Below, piece after piece: positions 35,808 to 48,425 of a stretch of 64,000 nt of DNA. Numbering within the stretch: the stretch's first letter is position 1; each line of letters begins with the position of its first letter. The stretch is from Rhodamnia argentea. Its lineage: Eukaryota; Streptophyta; Magnoliopsida; Myrtales; Myrtaceae. The notes under the pieces are model-generated. The model worked only from the letters and a program-made list of their open reading frames with translations. It did no database searches and was not told the origin of the DNA. A program made the translations under genes and the position numbers. Location of the stretch: NCBI RefSeq assembly GCF_020921035.1, contig NC_063150.1:28505826-28569825 (forward strand), given 5' to 3'.

Positions 35808-35852
35808 TTACAAATCATCTATTTTTTACGAAACAAATAGAGCCTTATTTGA
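35580..35852. mobile_element. AT-rich MITE, copy D, with ATT microsatellite
   Basis: Left end 'gagctgtgtttatttcataaaa' in essence and right end 'ttttttacgaaacaaatagagcc' are imperfect inverted repeats of the same type as copies B and E. A microsatellite of about a dozen ATT units lies inside, near 35769-35806. Non-coding. Confidence 0.6.
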
Positions 35853-36069
35853 TATTTAAAACATCCCGATGTGATTATAGTATTGAAAAAAAAGGTCGTG
35901 TCATATGTCGTTTGAGGTAAATGAAGCCTGACATGAATTCGATTGGGCACGAGGACCCCATATTTTTGAAAATATAAATAGAAAAAGGGCATTATATAAT
36001 TGTAAGTTTAATAAACTAACCGCATCCGGGGTTAGATAGTTGGATATTCATGTTATGTATTTCGACTAT

Positions 36070-37085
36070 AGAAATAAGCTACCAAAAACTATAAATTATG
36101 TCAATTGTGACACATTTATCTTTAAATTTTTATTATGACATAAAAAACCTTAAATTATGGTCAACTGTGACATATTTACCATAATTTTTCTTAAAACATA
36201 AAAAACTCCAAATTTGTACCTATGTGACACATTTACCCACATCAATGTTTTGTCATTTTTTACCCAAAACATCGTCATTTTCATTGGCACCAGTTAGTTT
36301 GGGATTTCACAAAAAAGAATTTGAGATAAATGTGTCACAACGAATATAATGTATGATTATTTTTGGCATTTTCCTAAAAAATTAAGGGTTAATAGCATGA
36401 AAAACCCCAAATTGATACACTTGTGACCAATTTATTCCTAATTAATTTTTTTACCACAAAAAAATTCAAAAAGTTACACTCGTGACAAATTTACCCGAAA
36501 CTATTTTTTCGACGAGCAAAAACTCAAAACTAATACACCTGTGCCAAATTTAAACTATATTTTTTTATCACAAAAATTCTCAAATTAGCACACTCGTGTG
36601 TGACAAATTTATCCTCCATTAGTTTTCATTAAATTGAAATATCGCGAAAAATCTCAAATTGATACACATGTGATAAACACATAGTAAAGACATATACCCG
36701 TCAGTTGTTCACCCAAATTTTACTATTAAATTGATGAGTTATATGACACATGACAATTGATCGATATATGTCTTTACTATGTGTTTATCACATGTACATC
36801 AATTTGAGATTTTTGGCGATATTTCAATTTAATGGAAACTAATAGAGGGTAAATTTGTCACGTATGTACCAGTTTGAGATTTTTTATGGTAAAAAGATTA
36901 GTTTGTGGCAAATTTATCACATGCTAGTTTAGAATTTTTTGTGATCAGAAAATAAGTCGAGGTAAATTTATTACGTATATACCAATTTGGAGTTTACTGT
37001 GGTCAAATAAATAATTTAAGATAAATTTATCATAAATATATCAATTTTTAAATTTTTTTATGATAAAAATTAATTATGAATATAT
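36070..37085. repeat. 1-kb foldback repeat with internally repeated arms
   Basis: The centre is a near-palindrome: 36600-36708 pairs with 36752-36862 across a 43-nt loop, with roughly 10 mismatches in about 108 positions by eye. Outside these, both arms carry degenerate units of 70-80 bp containing 'gtgacaaatttac' plus 'aaaaactccaaattgatac' on the left and their reverse complements on the right. The whole block is thus an inverted pair of short tandem arrays. It ends about 325 bases upstream of the probable ACLB TATA box. No coding content. Confidence 0.75.
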
Positions 37086-37334
37086 AAGTTCCGAACTTTT
37101 GGTGCTGTTAATCCAAATTTAAGTACGTCCACCCGCACACATTTTTCCAAGTCAAGCCAACCTATGGCATTCTACCTCCCCACCTAACTCATTCCAACCC
37201 CCCTCCCCCCTCTCTCTCCTCTCTGCACGCGAAACACTGCGAGTGAGTCAGCGACGGAGCCGTCGTTAATAGTCGTCCATGGCGCGCCGGAGAAATAGCA
37301 ACCACCCTCCCCGGGTGAGCTAACTAACACTCGC

Positions 37335-37339
37335 CACGT

Positions 37340-37375
<36 letters not shown>

Positions 37376-37444
37376 GTGGTAGCTCTCTTGTCCTCATCTC
37401 TCCCCTCCCTCTATTTAAACCTGTCCCTCCAATTTCCCCTGCAT

Positions 37445-37480
<36 letters not shown>
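37335..37480 (+). promoter_or_regulatory. Probable ACLB core promoter
   Basis: A G-box CACGTG lies at 37335-37340, a CT repeat at 37343-37374, a TATA-like CTATTTAAAC at 37411-37420 and a second CT repeat at 37449-37480. The spacing would put transcription start near 37445, so the second CT tract would be in the 5' leader. G-boxes bind bZIP and bHLH factors; a role here is inference. Confidence 0.55.
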
Positions 37481-37483
<3 letters not shown>

Positions 37484-38677
37484 CTCTCTTCGGGCGAAAC
37501 TGCATTCCTCTCCTCCTCCGCTCGACTCGCCGGCCGAGTTGATCCCCGCGATCCAGGTTCGCGCCAGAGCCTGATGCTTTTCTTGGTTTCGAATCCGTAT
37601 CGAATTAGCGGTTCTCCGGACGGGATTTTGAGTTAGATCTTGCCTGAGTAAGTTGGTTTCGGGTCGGGTTCCGTGTCTTGATTGCCGGTGATGACCGCGA
37701 CGTTCGTCGGAATGCTCGTGGTTTACTGGAGGGACAGTGCTAATCCGTGTGGGGTTTGGTTATGTATGCCCGTCTGAATTGTGGCGTGATCTGCTTCAGT
37801 TTGAGATATACGATGTTAGGTGGTCGATCCTGCTGCTTGTTTTGCTGCGTCCGAAATCATGTTCATGGCCACTTTTTGGCTGAGAGATCCTGTTGCGCGA
37901 GAGCGTGTCTTGATGTGATCTCGTCTTCGTGACTTTGATGAAGGACCGTCGGCGTGCCAACGGAGTCCCTTCTTTTTTCTTCCTATTTAACCTTGATCTG
38001 TGGTTTGGATGATTCGATGAACGACTGCGTTTGGGTTTAGGACTGCGGTTCATGCCATTGCGTAATCTTAATGTTGCTTATTTGTGATAATCACGGCTAG
38101 TTGCTAGTTAAATAATTGATTTGTTGAATAGAGATGAATAGTGCTGGTTGAAATACGAGCTAATAGTTGTCATGGTTTTGATGTATTTCATCTTTTGCGC
38201 GGTTGTTCACCCAATGTTTTTGTTTTTTTCATTTTTATAGTAGAAGTTGTCCTGCATTGTTTTCGATGTGTTCTTCCTTTTTTTAGTAACAACCAGATAT
38301 TTACTTTGAGATAAGATGTGTGGATTATTATGGACAACTTCTATGTCCTGATATGCCGCCTAATTAGCTGCAGTTGCATTTGCAAGGTGCTATATAGTAG
38401 GTGTAGGGAAGTTTGGTTTTGAGATTGATAAGGCTCATATTCTCCCATAAGTTAAATTTTAAGTTACACATACAACTGATGTGCGAATGGCTGTTTACAT
38501 GCTTTTAGGTAGATACATCATACTCGGTTCTGCAAATGAAGGGCTTCAAGATCTTTGAGCTTCCACGTGCTTTGTTCATTCAAGTAGATTTACACTGGTG
38601 GAGCTTGTGATGGGGCATTCTGATTTATTATTGAGACTTGTTCCTTCACTCATGCAGGTTTTGGTTAATTCCACATC

Positions 38678-41600
38678 ATGGCCACTGGACAACTATTCTC
38701 CCGCACCACGCAAGCTCTTTTCTATAACTACAAGCAACTCCCAATCCAGCGCATGCTTGATTTTGACTTTCTTTGTGGTGTGTAGGACAATTCGGGCCAC
38801 TGCAATCTATGTGTTTCTTTGCTTAAGATGCTTGCGGGGATCTTGTTTTCGATGGCAGTCAATAATGTTGTTCTAACTTTACTGTTTTGTATAGGGCGGG
38901 AAACACCATCAGTTGCAGGTATTATCAACCCTGGTTCTGAGGGATTTCAGAAGCTCTTCTTTGGCCTGGAGGAAATTGCTATCCCGGTTCATTCAACGTA
39001 CGTCATCCACGTCTTACTTATTGTTCTCCATCATTCTTAGATTGTAAAGCTAACCAAACAGTGGGCTGAATTTTGCTTCTGATTGGTGGCTAACTTGCTA
39101 CAAAGTGCTCTGGTAACTGTACTGATCATAAATAATGGAGGAAAATTATCTTTTATATGCATATATATTTGTGGTGACTTGCTTTTGCAATAAAATTAAC
39201 CCCTGAATACATATTTTAGAAGGATAGGAGATAATAGCAGTTTCTACTATTAGTAAGACTGGAAATGCCACTTGATCTCTTGCAAAGAAAGAAAACAGGA
39301 AATAAAAAGAAACTTCATGCCCTGTGATCTATTAGATGGTACCATTAATCTTTGTTAGCTTAGTGGCCAGGTGATGTGAAAGTTCTACATCTGCTCCTAG
39401 CATGCTGCAGGTACCACAACAGTAAATTTCTGTTTCATGGAACATAGCACAACAACTCCGTGGTCGACTTCTATCTATGTTTTGCCCAGTTTTGGATTCT
39501 TGGAGCAACTTAAGCGTTGTGGTTTAAGGGGTCGTTGCGCATTCTGGAGTCTGCATCTTACAAGCATGTTATTCCTTTTGCAGCATTGAAGCAGCGTGTG
39601 CTGCACATCCTACTGCTGATGTTTTCATCAACTTTGCTTCATTCAGAAGGTAAGTACTAATTAACATTAGTTTTGATTGCTAAAGTTCTTGCCGTGGAAT
39701 TCATGTTTTTTCGTTTTTTTATTTCCAGTGCTGCTGCTTCATCAATGGCTGCTCTAAAACAGCCGACTATGAGAGTTGTAGCCATTATAGCTGAAGGTGT
39801 TCCAGAGTCTGACACCAAACAGTTAATCGCATATGCTCGTGCAAACAATAAGGTGAGAAGAATTTTAATCATATATGAAGTAGAAGCATCAAGAGACATT
39901 ATTTTGCTATACATCATAGTTTTGCAAATCGTGGTCACGTCAGCTTCTTATCCTGTTGGTATCACAGGTTGTAATTGGCCCAGCTACTGTTGGAGGCATT
40001 CAAGCTGGTGCTTTCAAGATTGGTGACACTGCCGGGACTATTGACAACATTATTCATTGCAAGTTATACAGACCTGGATCCGTTGGTTTTGTCTCTAAGT
40101 CTGTATGTATCCTTGAAGTTCCTATACTTCCACGCATGTTGTTGCAACGTTTGGCCCCACAACAGGAAAAGGGCTTTGAAACAATTTTTGCATCTCTCTC
40201 TTGAATAACATTTTGAGATGAACTAACGAAGCTACATTAATCTGTTTCTTAATTGCGCATCTGGTCAGCTAGTTTGAGCACTGTCTCAATTTGCAGTAAT
40301 TTATTCACTCTTTATTGCAGGGAGGCATGTCTAATGAACTTTACAACACTGTTGCCCGTGTCACTGATGGAATCTATGAAGGTATGCAGATATGCCTCTA
40401 ACACTTAACAAAGTGGAAGAGTGCCAAGTTTACAGTTGATTTATCTCTTTTCTTTTCTGTAGGTATTGCTATTGGAGGTGATGTCTTCCCGGGTTCCACT
40501 CTCTCTGACCATGTACTGAGGTTTAACAATATCCCTCAGGTATAGAAATAAAGAGTTTTTGTGCTTGCTTACAGTGAATTGTTTGTGTAGTCTGAATGAT
40601 AAGCAGTTTTGGTTATTCTTTCTGTAAATACTACAACACATGATAGGGTATCTATTGTTCTTTGGCTTTAACATGCCAATTTAAAGTTCCATCACTAGTT
40701 AAGCAATTTTGTCATCCGCGATCGTGTTCTCTAATCTGCTCTTTAATCTGTCCCAGGTCAAAATGATGGTTGTACTTGGGGAACTTGGTGGACGAGATGA
40801 GTACTCCCTAGTTGAAGCTTTAAAACAGGGGAAAGTGACCAAACCAGTGGTGGCTTGGGTTAGTGGGACTTGTGCACGACTCTTCAAGTCAGAAGTGCAA
40901 TTTGGTCATGCTGTAAGTGACTGCCTTCATTGCTCTTCATAATTGTGCAAGCCCAACAACTAAATCATAAAAAATTTAAGTGGTTCTTCCTTTGGTATCA
41001 TCTTAGGGTGCAAAAAGCGGTGGGGAGCTGGAATCGGCACAAGGAAAGAATCAAGCACTCAGGGAGGTGGGGGCAGTTGTTCCTACTTCATATGAAGCTT
41101 TGGAGACCGCAATCAAGGAAACCTTCGAGAAACTGGTAAGCGTTGTCATCAGTTTGCAGGGATGAGGCGACTGGTAGAACATGATAAGGTGTCATCAAAT
41201 GCATGTTGTTGACTCTTTAACACATGCAAAGAGCAGGCCATGTGGTTCTACTCCCAATGGACCCTACCCAATGATTGAGTCCTCATGATTATTTCGTGAT
41301 CTCCTCTTAGGTTGAAGAAGGAAAGATTTCTCCAGTTAAGGAAGTCACACCTCCACAGATCCCTGAGGATCTTAACACAGCAATTAAGAGCGGGAAAGTT
41401 CGAGCTCCAACTCACATTATTTCAACCATCTCTGATGATAGAGGTAATCTTGCGGCAATGTAAAATTGAAAGAAGTTTTTTAGATGTTGGTGGAAGAATT
41501 CAGTCGTACCAAATTAATGCATTCGTCATTTGCAGGGGAAGAGCCATGCTATGCTGGTGTACCAATGTCTTCCATCGTTGAACAGGGACTTGGTGTCGGT

Positions 41601-43072
41601 GATGTAATCTCTCTTTTGTGGTTCAAACGCAGTCTTCCTCGATATTGCACTAAGTTCATTGAGGTAGGTTTTGTTTGTCCATTCATCGAGCCATCGATAT
41701 GTTCTAAGATACTCGCAGAATTCAGTTTCTCTTCACTGTCCTGACTATTATGCATTTTCAACTTCACATATTAATCACTAGAGAAACAGATATCTTGTGT
41801 AATCGGTACATCCTTCGACTAATACGTGTGAACTTGGGCAGATATGCATAATGTTGTGCGCTGACCATGGTCCATGTGTATCTGGGGCCCACAACTCCAT
41901 AGTCACAGCAAGAGCTGGAAAAGACCTTGTTTCGAGCCTTGTATCAGGTGATTATTGGAGCCATCTTTGTTCTGTTTGCAGTAGGTCCTTGAGAATTGGC
42001 TTTTCAAAGTGCTAAATGATGAGCTTATGTAACAGGCTTACTAACAATTGGCCCTCGTTTTGGTGGGGCCATTGATGATGCTGCTCGATACTTCAAAGAT
42101 GCTTATGACAGGGTAAGATGTTTGTCTCATCAGGGTGCTGATGAAATGGTTTTTCGACGCAATTATATTTTTGTGTTTCTACTCAGTCTTATTTCACCTC
42201 TCTATTTTCAGGGTCTTACTCCATATGAGTTTGTCGAAGGCATGAAGAAAAAGGGCATTCGTGTACCTGGAATTGGGCACAGGTATCATGTTCTTATGGT
42301 TTGGTCTTCTATATTATTCCATGCTCGAGTATCTAGTACAGAGAAATTGACAATTTCCAATTGTTATATTCTTCCTTCGAATAAGGATCAAGAGAGGGGA
42401 CAATAGGGATAAGAGAGTCGAGCTGCTACAGCGGTTTGCACGATCGAACTTCCCTTCCGTGAAGTACATGGAATATGCTGTTCAGGTGGAGACATACACC
42501 CTCTCAAAGGCGAATAATTTGGTCATGAACGTTGATGGTGCTATTGGTTCTCTCTTCTTGGATCTCCTTGCCGGAAGTGGAATGTTCACCAAGCAAGAGA
42601 TTGATGAGATCGTGGAGATAGGATATCTGAATGGACTCTTCGTACTGGCACGATCCATTGGTTTGATCGGGTAAGTTAAATCTCATCTTGACCAATATGC
42701 TATATGCATATAATCATTATACAGCTCGTTGCTCACATTCTTACGAGCCTGAGATCTCTGTTTGATCATCCTGCTTATTTGAACTCGGTGAGGCCTTTTT
42801 GCTCAGTAAATGGGCTTGATATAGTTTAGTTGTACTCTCAGACACCAATACATGTCTTGTTGCTGACAAAAGAGTATAACTAACCAGATTGGGCGTATGA
42901 TAAGAAGCAGGGATCAAAATGATTGCATGTATATTCGTATAGCATTTGTAGCATCACATGGATCCATTAACCGAGTCTATTAATTAAATCTTTCAGGCAT
43001 ACTTTCGACCAGAAGAGGTTGAAGCAGCCTCTGTACCGCCATCCATGGGAAGATGTTCTGTACACCAAGTGA
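38678..43072 (+). CDS. ATP-citrate synthase (ATP-citrate lyase) subunit B
   Basis: Sixteen coding exons: 38678-38777, 38895-38997, 39584-39649, 39729-39852, 39968-40102, 40321-40381, 40463-40539, 40757-40912, 41007-41135, 41311-41443, 41536-41663, 41842-41947, 42036-42112, 42212-42282, 42386-42670 and 42997-43072. They join in phase to 608 aa, the usual length of plant ACLB. A non-coding leader exon probably ends at 37556 and splices to 38657. The protein starts [18 protein letters not shown]. It has the CoA-ligase/succinyl-CoA synthetase-like region ([19 protein letters not shown], phosphohistidine loop FGHAGAKSGG) and a C-terminal citrate-synthase-like domain ([18 protein letters not shown]). 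With subunit A it cleaves cytosolic citrate to acetyl-CoA and oxaloacetate using ATP and CoA, supplying acetyl-CoA for wax, sterol and flavonoid synthesis. Confidence 0.97.
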
Positions 43073-43360
43073 AGCGACAACGGTGGTTGCGAGTTCCTCA
43101 AATTGTTGTGATGAAGAAATTTTCCTCATGAGAGCGTTGCTTAGCTGTTAGATTATTGTTTGAAAGGAAAACGGATGGCTCAATGCCTTGGTTTCTGAGT
43201 TTTCAGTGTGAAGTCTGTCGAGAGAAAAATTCTCTCAAATCATCTGTCCAGCGAGGTGAATGCGCCGCTGCCCACGCCCGCTTTAGTCATGCGAAAGAAG
43301 AAGCTTCAAATCTCAATAGAAGTGTCGTACATGCCAAAACTCAAAAACAGCCAATGTTGA

Positions 43361-43415
43361 ACTAACGCAAAGCTTCGACAAAAAGAAAAAAAAAAAAAAA
43401 ACTAAAGCAAAACTT
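43361..43415 (+). repeat. Short poly(A)-tailed insertion near the ACLB 3' end
   Basis: ACTAACGCAAAGCTT at 43361-43375 and ACTAAAGCAAAACTT at 43401-43415 are near-identical (two differences). The spacer 43376-43400 is CGAC followed by an A-rich tail. It is the same layout as at 128-214 and 61103-61158, and lies about 290 bases past the ACLB stop codon. Confidence 0.55.
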
Positions 43416-43649
43416 TTGCACTTTTGAAATTAAAACACGGACAGAACTCCTAAACAGGAAGATTCCTACACGAGCCCGTACCAGCCCAAAAAGTCCAACG
43501 CGAGTCGTATAATGTGGACCGTTGGGCTTTGGATAAACGAAGAATGTCAGGCCCACCGAGACGAATCGGTCCCGTAGTGGATTTGACTTGGGTATGTTAA
43601 CGCGACTTTTTTGCTCTCTTTTTTCCCCTTATTTCTTGAGGTTTTTCCA

Positions 43650-46600
43650 AAATTGACTTTTACCGAAATTTGGGAAGAGCCATGTTGAAATTTGGTGGAA
43701 AGCGGCACCAGAACAAGATGAGATAATGTTTCTCACAATGACTCTTAATGAGGCTATCCAGCTTATTCATCTGTTTTTCATTGGCCAACCTGATAATGTT
43801 AAAGAACTTGAGCGGAGAGAGTTCTTTGGCCAGGAAAGATCTTGATCGACACTTTAAGGAGATGATCAAGCCCTTTTACTTACTTGGTGCGAACTAAAAT
43901 CTCAAATCTGTCTTCCCGTCTTCCATCCCTAAAGAAGTTAGCCAAGTTGCCGAAAAGACTTTGCGGGCATGACAAAGGTCTCCAGTATAAGCCATACTTG
44001 GAGAAATTCAGCAAGCAGTTCATATTACGCTCAAAGAATTATGCCTTAGAAAATAACTTTTTATAAGTTATTTTCGAGAAAATTGAGATCTTGACTGAGC
44101 TTGAACCAAACTTGATCTAAAAATCAAGTGTTCCAAAGATTGCAATGACCCTTCTTGCTCGGGTTACAAGAAGAAGAGGCACTTCAATAAATTCTCTTTT
44201 TGGCAAAAGGAGACGTGGAAAAGGCAAATGAAAATTCCTTTGGAAAAGAAAGCATTCATCCCATTCATCTCGAAGGAAAGACAAGTCTAATAGATGCTAT
44301 ATCTGCGGCAAAAAAGGACACTTTGCTAAAACCTGTCCTCAAGCAAAGCATCAAGGTAGTCACATGATCCAGAAGATAGCACAAAGCACGGGGATTTCTT
44401 TTGATTATGATGCTATCGAATCAATATTTTTCATCGATGATAAACCTTCACCCGAGACCCTTTGTGCCATATAAGCATATTCTTCTGATTCGGATGATCA
44501 ATTTCTAAGAGACATGTTCGTGTTTCCCCGATTCTTTCCATATTCGATATCCAGTCTTTCATCCTTATATTCCTATCCAAATATTCACTTCCAAGTGTGA
44601 TAAACCCATCTAGGTGATAGCTCTTATAGATACTGAAGCAATCGCATCCCTCATTGATACAAAAGTATTCATAGAAGAATTTTAGACACCTTACACAAGG
44701 AATTTCAATTCTACTTCTGGTGATATTTTCACAACTAAATTTCGTAGTAAACTAGTCACACTCCATATCTTCCCTCGGTGTTCAATCACTTAAAAAAGCC
44801 TTGGATGCGGTTCTGATGACGGTGATCTTATCATTAGTTGGGACATTCTTGCCCAACGTCCACAACTCAGAATTGTGCCCACCGACTTACAATTCAAAGA
44901 ACAGTTTCGAGAGTTTGTGGATATCCGGAGACTTTTTATTATTCAGCCAGAGATCCTTGATCCCATCACTCAAAGTCTTTTATCCTGTTGCTCCGAGTCT
45001 CATTGACAATTCTCCTAGACCCGTTCTCACCCTCTTGGGAAAAATCAAGACTTTTTTTAGGCCTCCTTAAAAAAAAAAAAATGAGGAAATCAATCCTACA
45101 AAGGCCGCTTATTTTGGCATGAACCCGTAACATCTTGCCCTTACTCGGAAAGAACGTGATGAATTGCTCGCCCATGGTTTCATAGAACTTTCTAATTCTC
45201 AATGAGCTTGTGAAGCCTTTTATGTTAACAAACGAGCAGAGCAAAATCGAGGCAAACTTCGGTTAGTGATTAATTACCAGCCCTTGAACCAGTTTCTCTA
45301 GGATGATAAATTCCCTTTGCCTCCTAAAAATTCCCTTTTTCTCAACCTTACCCAAGCTAAAATTTATTCCAAATTTGATCTTAAAGCGGGATTTTGGCAA
45401 TTAGGCATACATCCTGAAGATCGTCCGAAAATTGGATTTTATATTCCCAATTTGTACTTCTAGTGGACAGTTGTCCTTTTTGGATTTAAAACTGCTCATT
45501 CCCTTTTTCAAAAGGCTATGTGTAGAATCTTTCAGCCAATTTTTAGCAAACACTCAAATTTACATTGATGACATCCTTCTCTATAGTGCTGATGAAGAAT
45601 CTCATTATAAGCTCCTTTCCCATCTTGCCGAAATAGTCCAGAAGCATGGCATCATACTTTCTTAGAAGAAAATGATCATTGCTAAAAAAGAAATAAAGTT
45701 CCTCGTAATGCATTTGAAAGAAGGAACTTACTACCCAGGCCCCCATATTGCAGATGAATTATAGGAATTTTCCTCAAAGGATCCGACAGTCAAGCAAGTG
45801 TAAACATTTCTTGGGATAATTAATTATCTCCGAGATTTTATCCCAAAGATTTTCAAGGCGCTTCACCCACTTCAAAGGATGTTGAAAAAGATTGCACCTC
45901 TATGGGGATAAAAGCAGACTCAAGCAGTTGCCTATTTGAAAAAAAATGTTACGACACCTTCCTCCATTGCAAATCCCATCTACTGGCAACAAAATACTGC
46001 AGACGGATGCAAGTGATAAGTATTGGGCAGCCATTCTCCTTGGAGAAATTAATGGTAAGCGCCACATTTGTGCTTACAAAAGTGGACGATTTACTCCAAC
46101 AAAAATTCATTATCATTCCGCTTTCAAGGAGATCCTAATAGTTAAATACGGAATCAAAAAGTTTGAGTTCCATCTCATTGGACGCTATTTTTTGGTAGAA
46201 ATGGACATGACCTTTTTTTCCTATATGCTGAAATTCAAACGGAAACAAATCCCTTATCCACATTTGCTAAGGTGGGTAGAATAGTTTTCAACATATTCTT
46301 TTGACACTAAGCATCTTGCATGAAACAAAAATGTTCTTGCAAACTTTCTTTCCAAACCCAAGCAGCTAGTTTCCTCTATCAACATATTTGTTCGAAAAGA
46401 ACCCATGCTTGATACATTCCATGTGATTAACACGAGATAAATCCAATGGAATAGCCACAAATATCTTCTAGATGTTCCAAACCCAATTCGGATCAATCGA
46501 CTCACCCCGAGTCTTAAACATTACTTACGGCGGTACCATTACAAAGTCTTTAGAGATTACGGGTGTCGATGTCGAAACCCAAGCGATCTTCATCCCGAGT

Positions 46601-47700
46601 ATCTATTCATTCATCCTTTGCTATGGTCACCCGACCTAGACTTCCCCGGAAAATTGAAATGGATGTTTTGATACATGTTCAATCCGTACATCGTATCAAT
46701 TGAGTTCCCTACTGAGAAGATTGTTAGAGTATTGTCTAGAGCACTTGCAGGTGATTACTCCAACCGGAAGAACATGATTGATATGTTACTATGGTTCAAC
46801 CACTAAGCGCTTGCAGAGGACTATCCAGGATTCAAAATCGTGTGGGAAGACCAAAACCCGAAAGATATATTGCTATGTTTTCCATAGACCATGGACATTC
46901 ATCAATCTTTCTGAAGACGTGAGATCTAAACCAAGCCTACTTGGAATGACCATGAATAAGCTTCAACATAATTGGGAAATTGCTCGTGTTTACGGGATCT
47001 TTCGAAGTCGTATCTCATCCATCCCTCGTGAATACAGAGAACTCCAAAGAATCCTATGCCAGGAAAATCACACTATTCCCCTAGAGGTATGGCCATCGGA
47101 TGCATATGATGTCTCATGGAACCATTCTAACGGGTATAGCCAAACAAGGGAAGCCGTTCAAGAGGCCCTAGCAATTTTTCACTAGAACAAGCAAGGCCAG
47201 TCTTCAATGGACACGGATTCCTAAGACCCGTGGGGAGGACCATTTTCTCAAGATCCTTATGCACAGAGCTCTCGGGGCAATAATTTCACTCGTGCGGATA
47301 TTCCCTCTAGCTCATCTTTGCCACAAGATCCTAGTCCCAGCAGCCCAAGATTCCAGGACCCATGGGATAATGATGAACTCCTTTGTAGAGCTTACAAACG
47401 ACAAAAGGATGGCCCAAACAATTTGGACAACTCGGAAGATAACACCGAAGAACGGTTCAATTATAAACCGTAAGGCTTGTCGGCCATGTATGTGTTTTTC
47501 CCTCAATAATTGGCCCCTTGTTGGTCAATAGTTGTGTCATGTACCGTTTATTATCGGTGTCGGTGGATCCGTGTATCCAATGTTTGTGTTTATCCAAGAG
47601 TGTTCTCCTTGCCTATATAAGGCCCATTGTATGATGTAATGAGGCGGACTTAGCCTCCCTCTAAATATCAATGTGAAGTTTCCCTATGATGAGTCTCTAA
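43650..47700 (+). mobile_element. Decayed endogenous pararetrovirus (Caulimoviridae-like)
   Basis: Broken viral sequence on the plus strand, with stop codons and frame changes throughout. In order: a coat-protein-like region (about 43690-44100); a CCHC zinc knuckle of C-X2-C-X4-H-X4-C form (44295-44336); an aspartic protease active-site region (near 44629-44640, with Glu where Gly is usual); reverse transcriptase (about 45150-45720, with YIDD at 45561-45572); RNase H (about 45980-46350); a second region of unknown function (about 46490-47480); and a TATATAAGG promoter-like box near 47613. Gene order and the RT-RNase H style fit caulimovirids, perhaps the florendovirus type. No integrase or LTR is seen, which argues against Ty3 retrotransposons. 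The movement-protein end appears missing. The RT core is split between at least two frames and contains stops, so the copy is inactive. Confidence 0.8.
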
Positions 47701-47748
47701 ATCCTCTTCTCATCCAAGTACGGTTCCTAGGTTTCTAGAATCATCTAG

Positions 47749-48016
47749 TTAATTTGGTAGTACGATGTGGTTCGGTATGCTCTTCGCTTGCCACTTTGAT
47801 GAAACCCGCGAATCAGAAATTTTTGACTCATTGAGAGTTGAGCTTTAAGATTGAGCCTGGAAGCTAAAAGGTAGTCCCCTGAAATTAGCCAAGCAAGCCT
47901 GGTGTTGGAGATAGCATACCCGCTTTAGGTTCAAGCTTGTCTCCATCTTATTAATTTGATAGTACGATGTGGTTCGGTATACTATTCGCTTGCCACTTTG
48001 GTGGAACCCGCAAATC
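47749..48016 (+). repeat. Direct repeat pair, 202 bp apart, after the viral insert
   Basis: A unit of about 65 bp ('ttaatttg-tagtacgatgtgg', 'ttcggtat', 'ttcgcttgccactttg', 'aacccgc') occurs at 47749-47813 and again at 47951-48016 with few differences. It follows the viral promoter-like box, so it could be a duplicated piece of viral non-coding sequence or of the host target. Confidence 0.65.
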
Positions 48017-48055
48017 TCGAGCGTTTCTTTCTTTTCTATTGACGTGGGTGGAGGA

Positions 48056-48425
48056 TAAAGAAAAAGGATAATGACATAAATAGTCTCTGAACTTTGGCCC
48101 AATGTGCAATATAGTCCATAAACTTTAATCCAATGTGCAATGTGGTCCCTCGAACTTTTAATTTAATCAATATGATCCATGAACTTTTGAAATATCTTCA
48201 ATTTAATCCCTAAACCATATGAAGATATTCAATGTAGTCTTTCCATTGATTTAAATTCATGCACTAAGTTGAACACGTTCCGCAAATTTAGGGATCATAT
48301 TGGTCAAATTAAAAGTTTGGAGACCACACCGCATATTGGATTAAAGTTCATGGACAATATTGTTCAAATTAAAAATTCATAAATTACATTATATATTGAG
48401 AGACCATTTGTATTATTTTGCCGAA
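48056..48425. repeat. Palindromic foldback repeat, copy 1
   Basis: The left half ('ataatgacataaatagtctc', 'gtgcaatgtggtcc', 'aacttttaatttaatc', 'atgatcc') is matched by the reverse complement of the right half over nearly its full length. A second copy lies at 61079-61535 and half a copy at 3650-3785. It has no reading frame. It is a MITE-like foldback of unknown superfamily. Confidence 0.7.

Noticed and set aside
43650-47700. Ty3/gypsy retrotransposon
   Set aside because: No integrase, LTRs or primer-binding site are visible, and the RT-RNase H style and the following promoter box fit a caulimovirid better.
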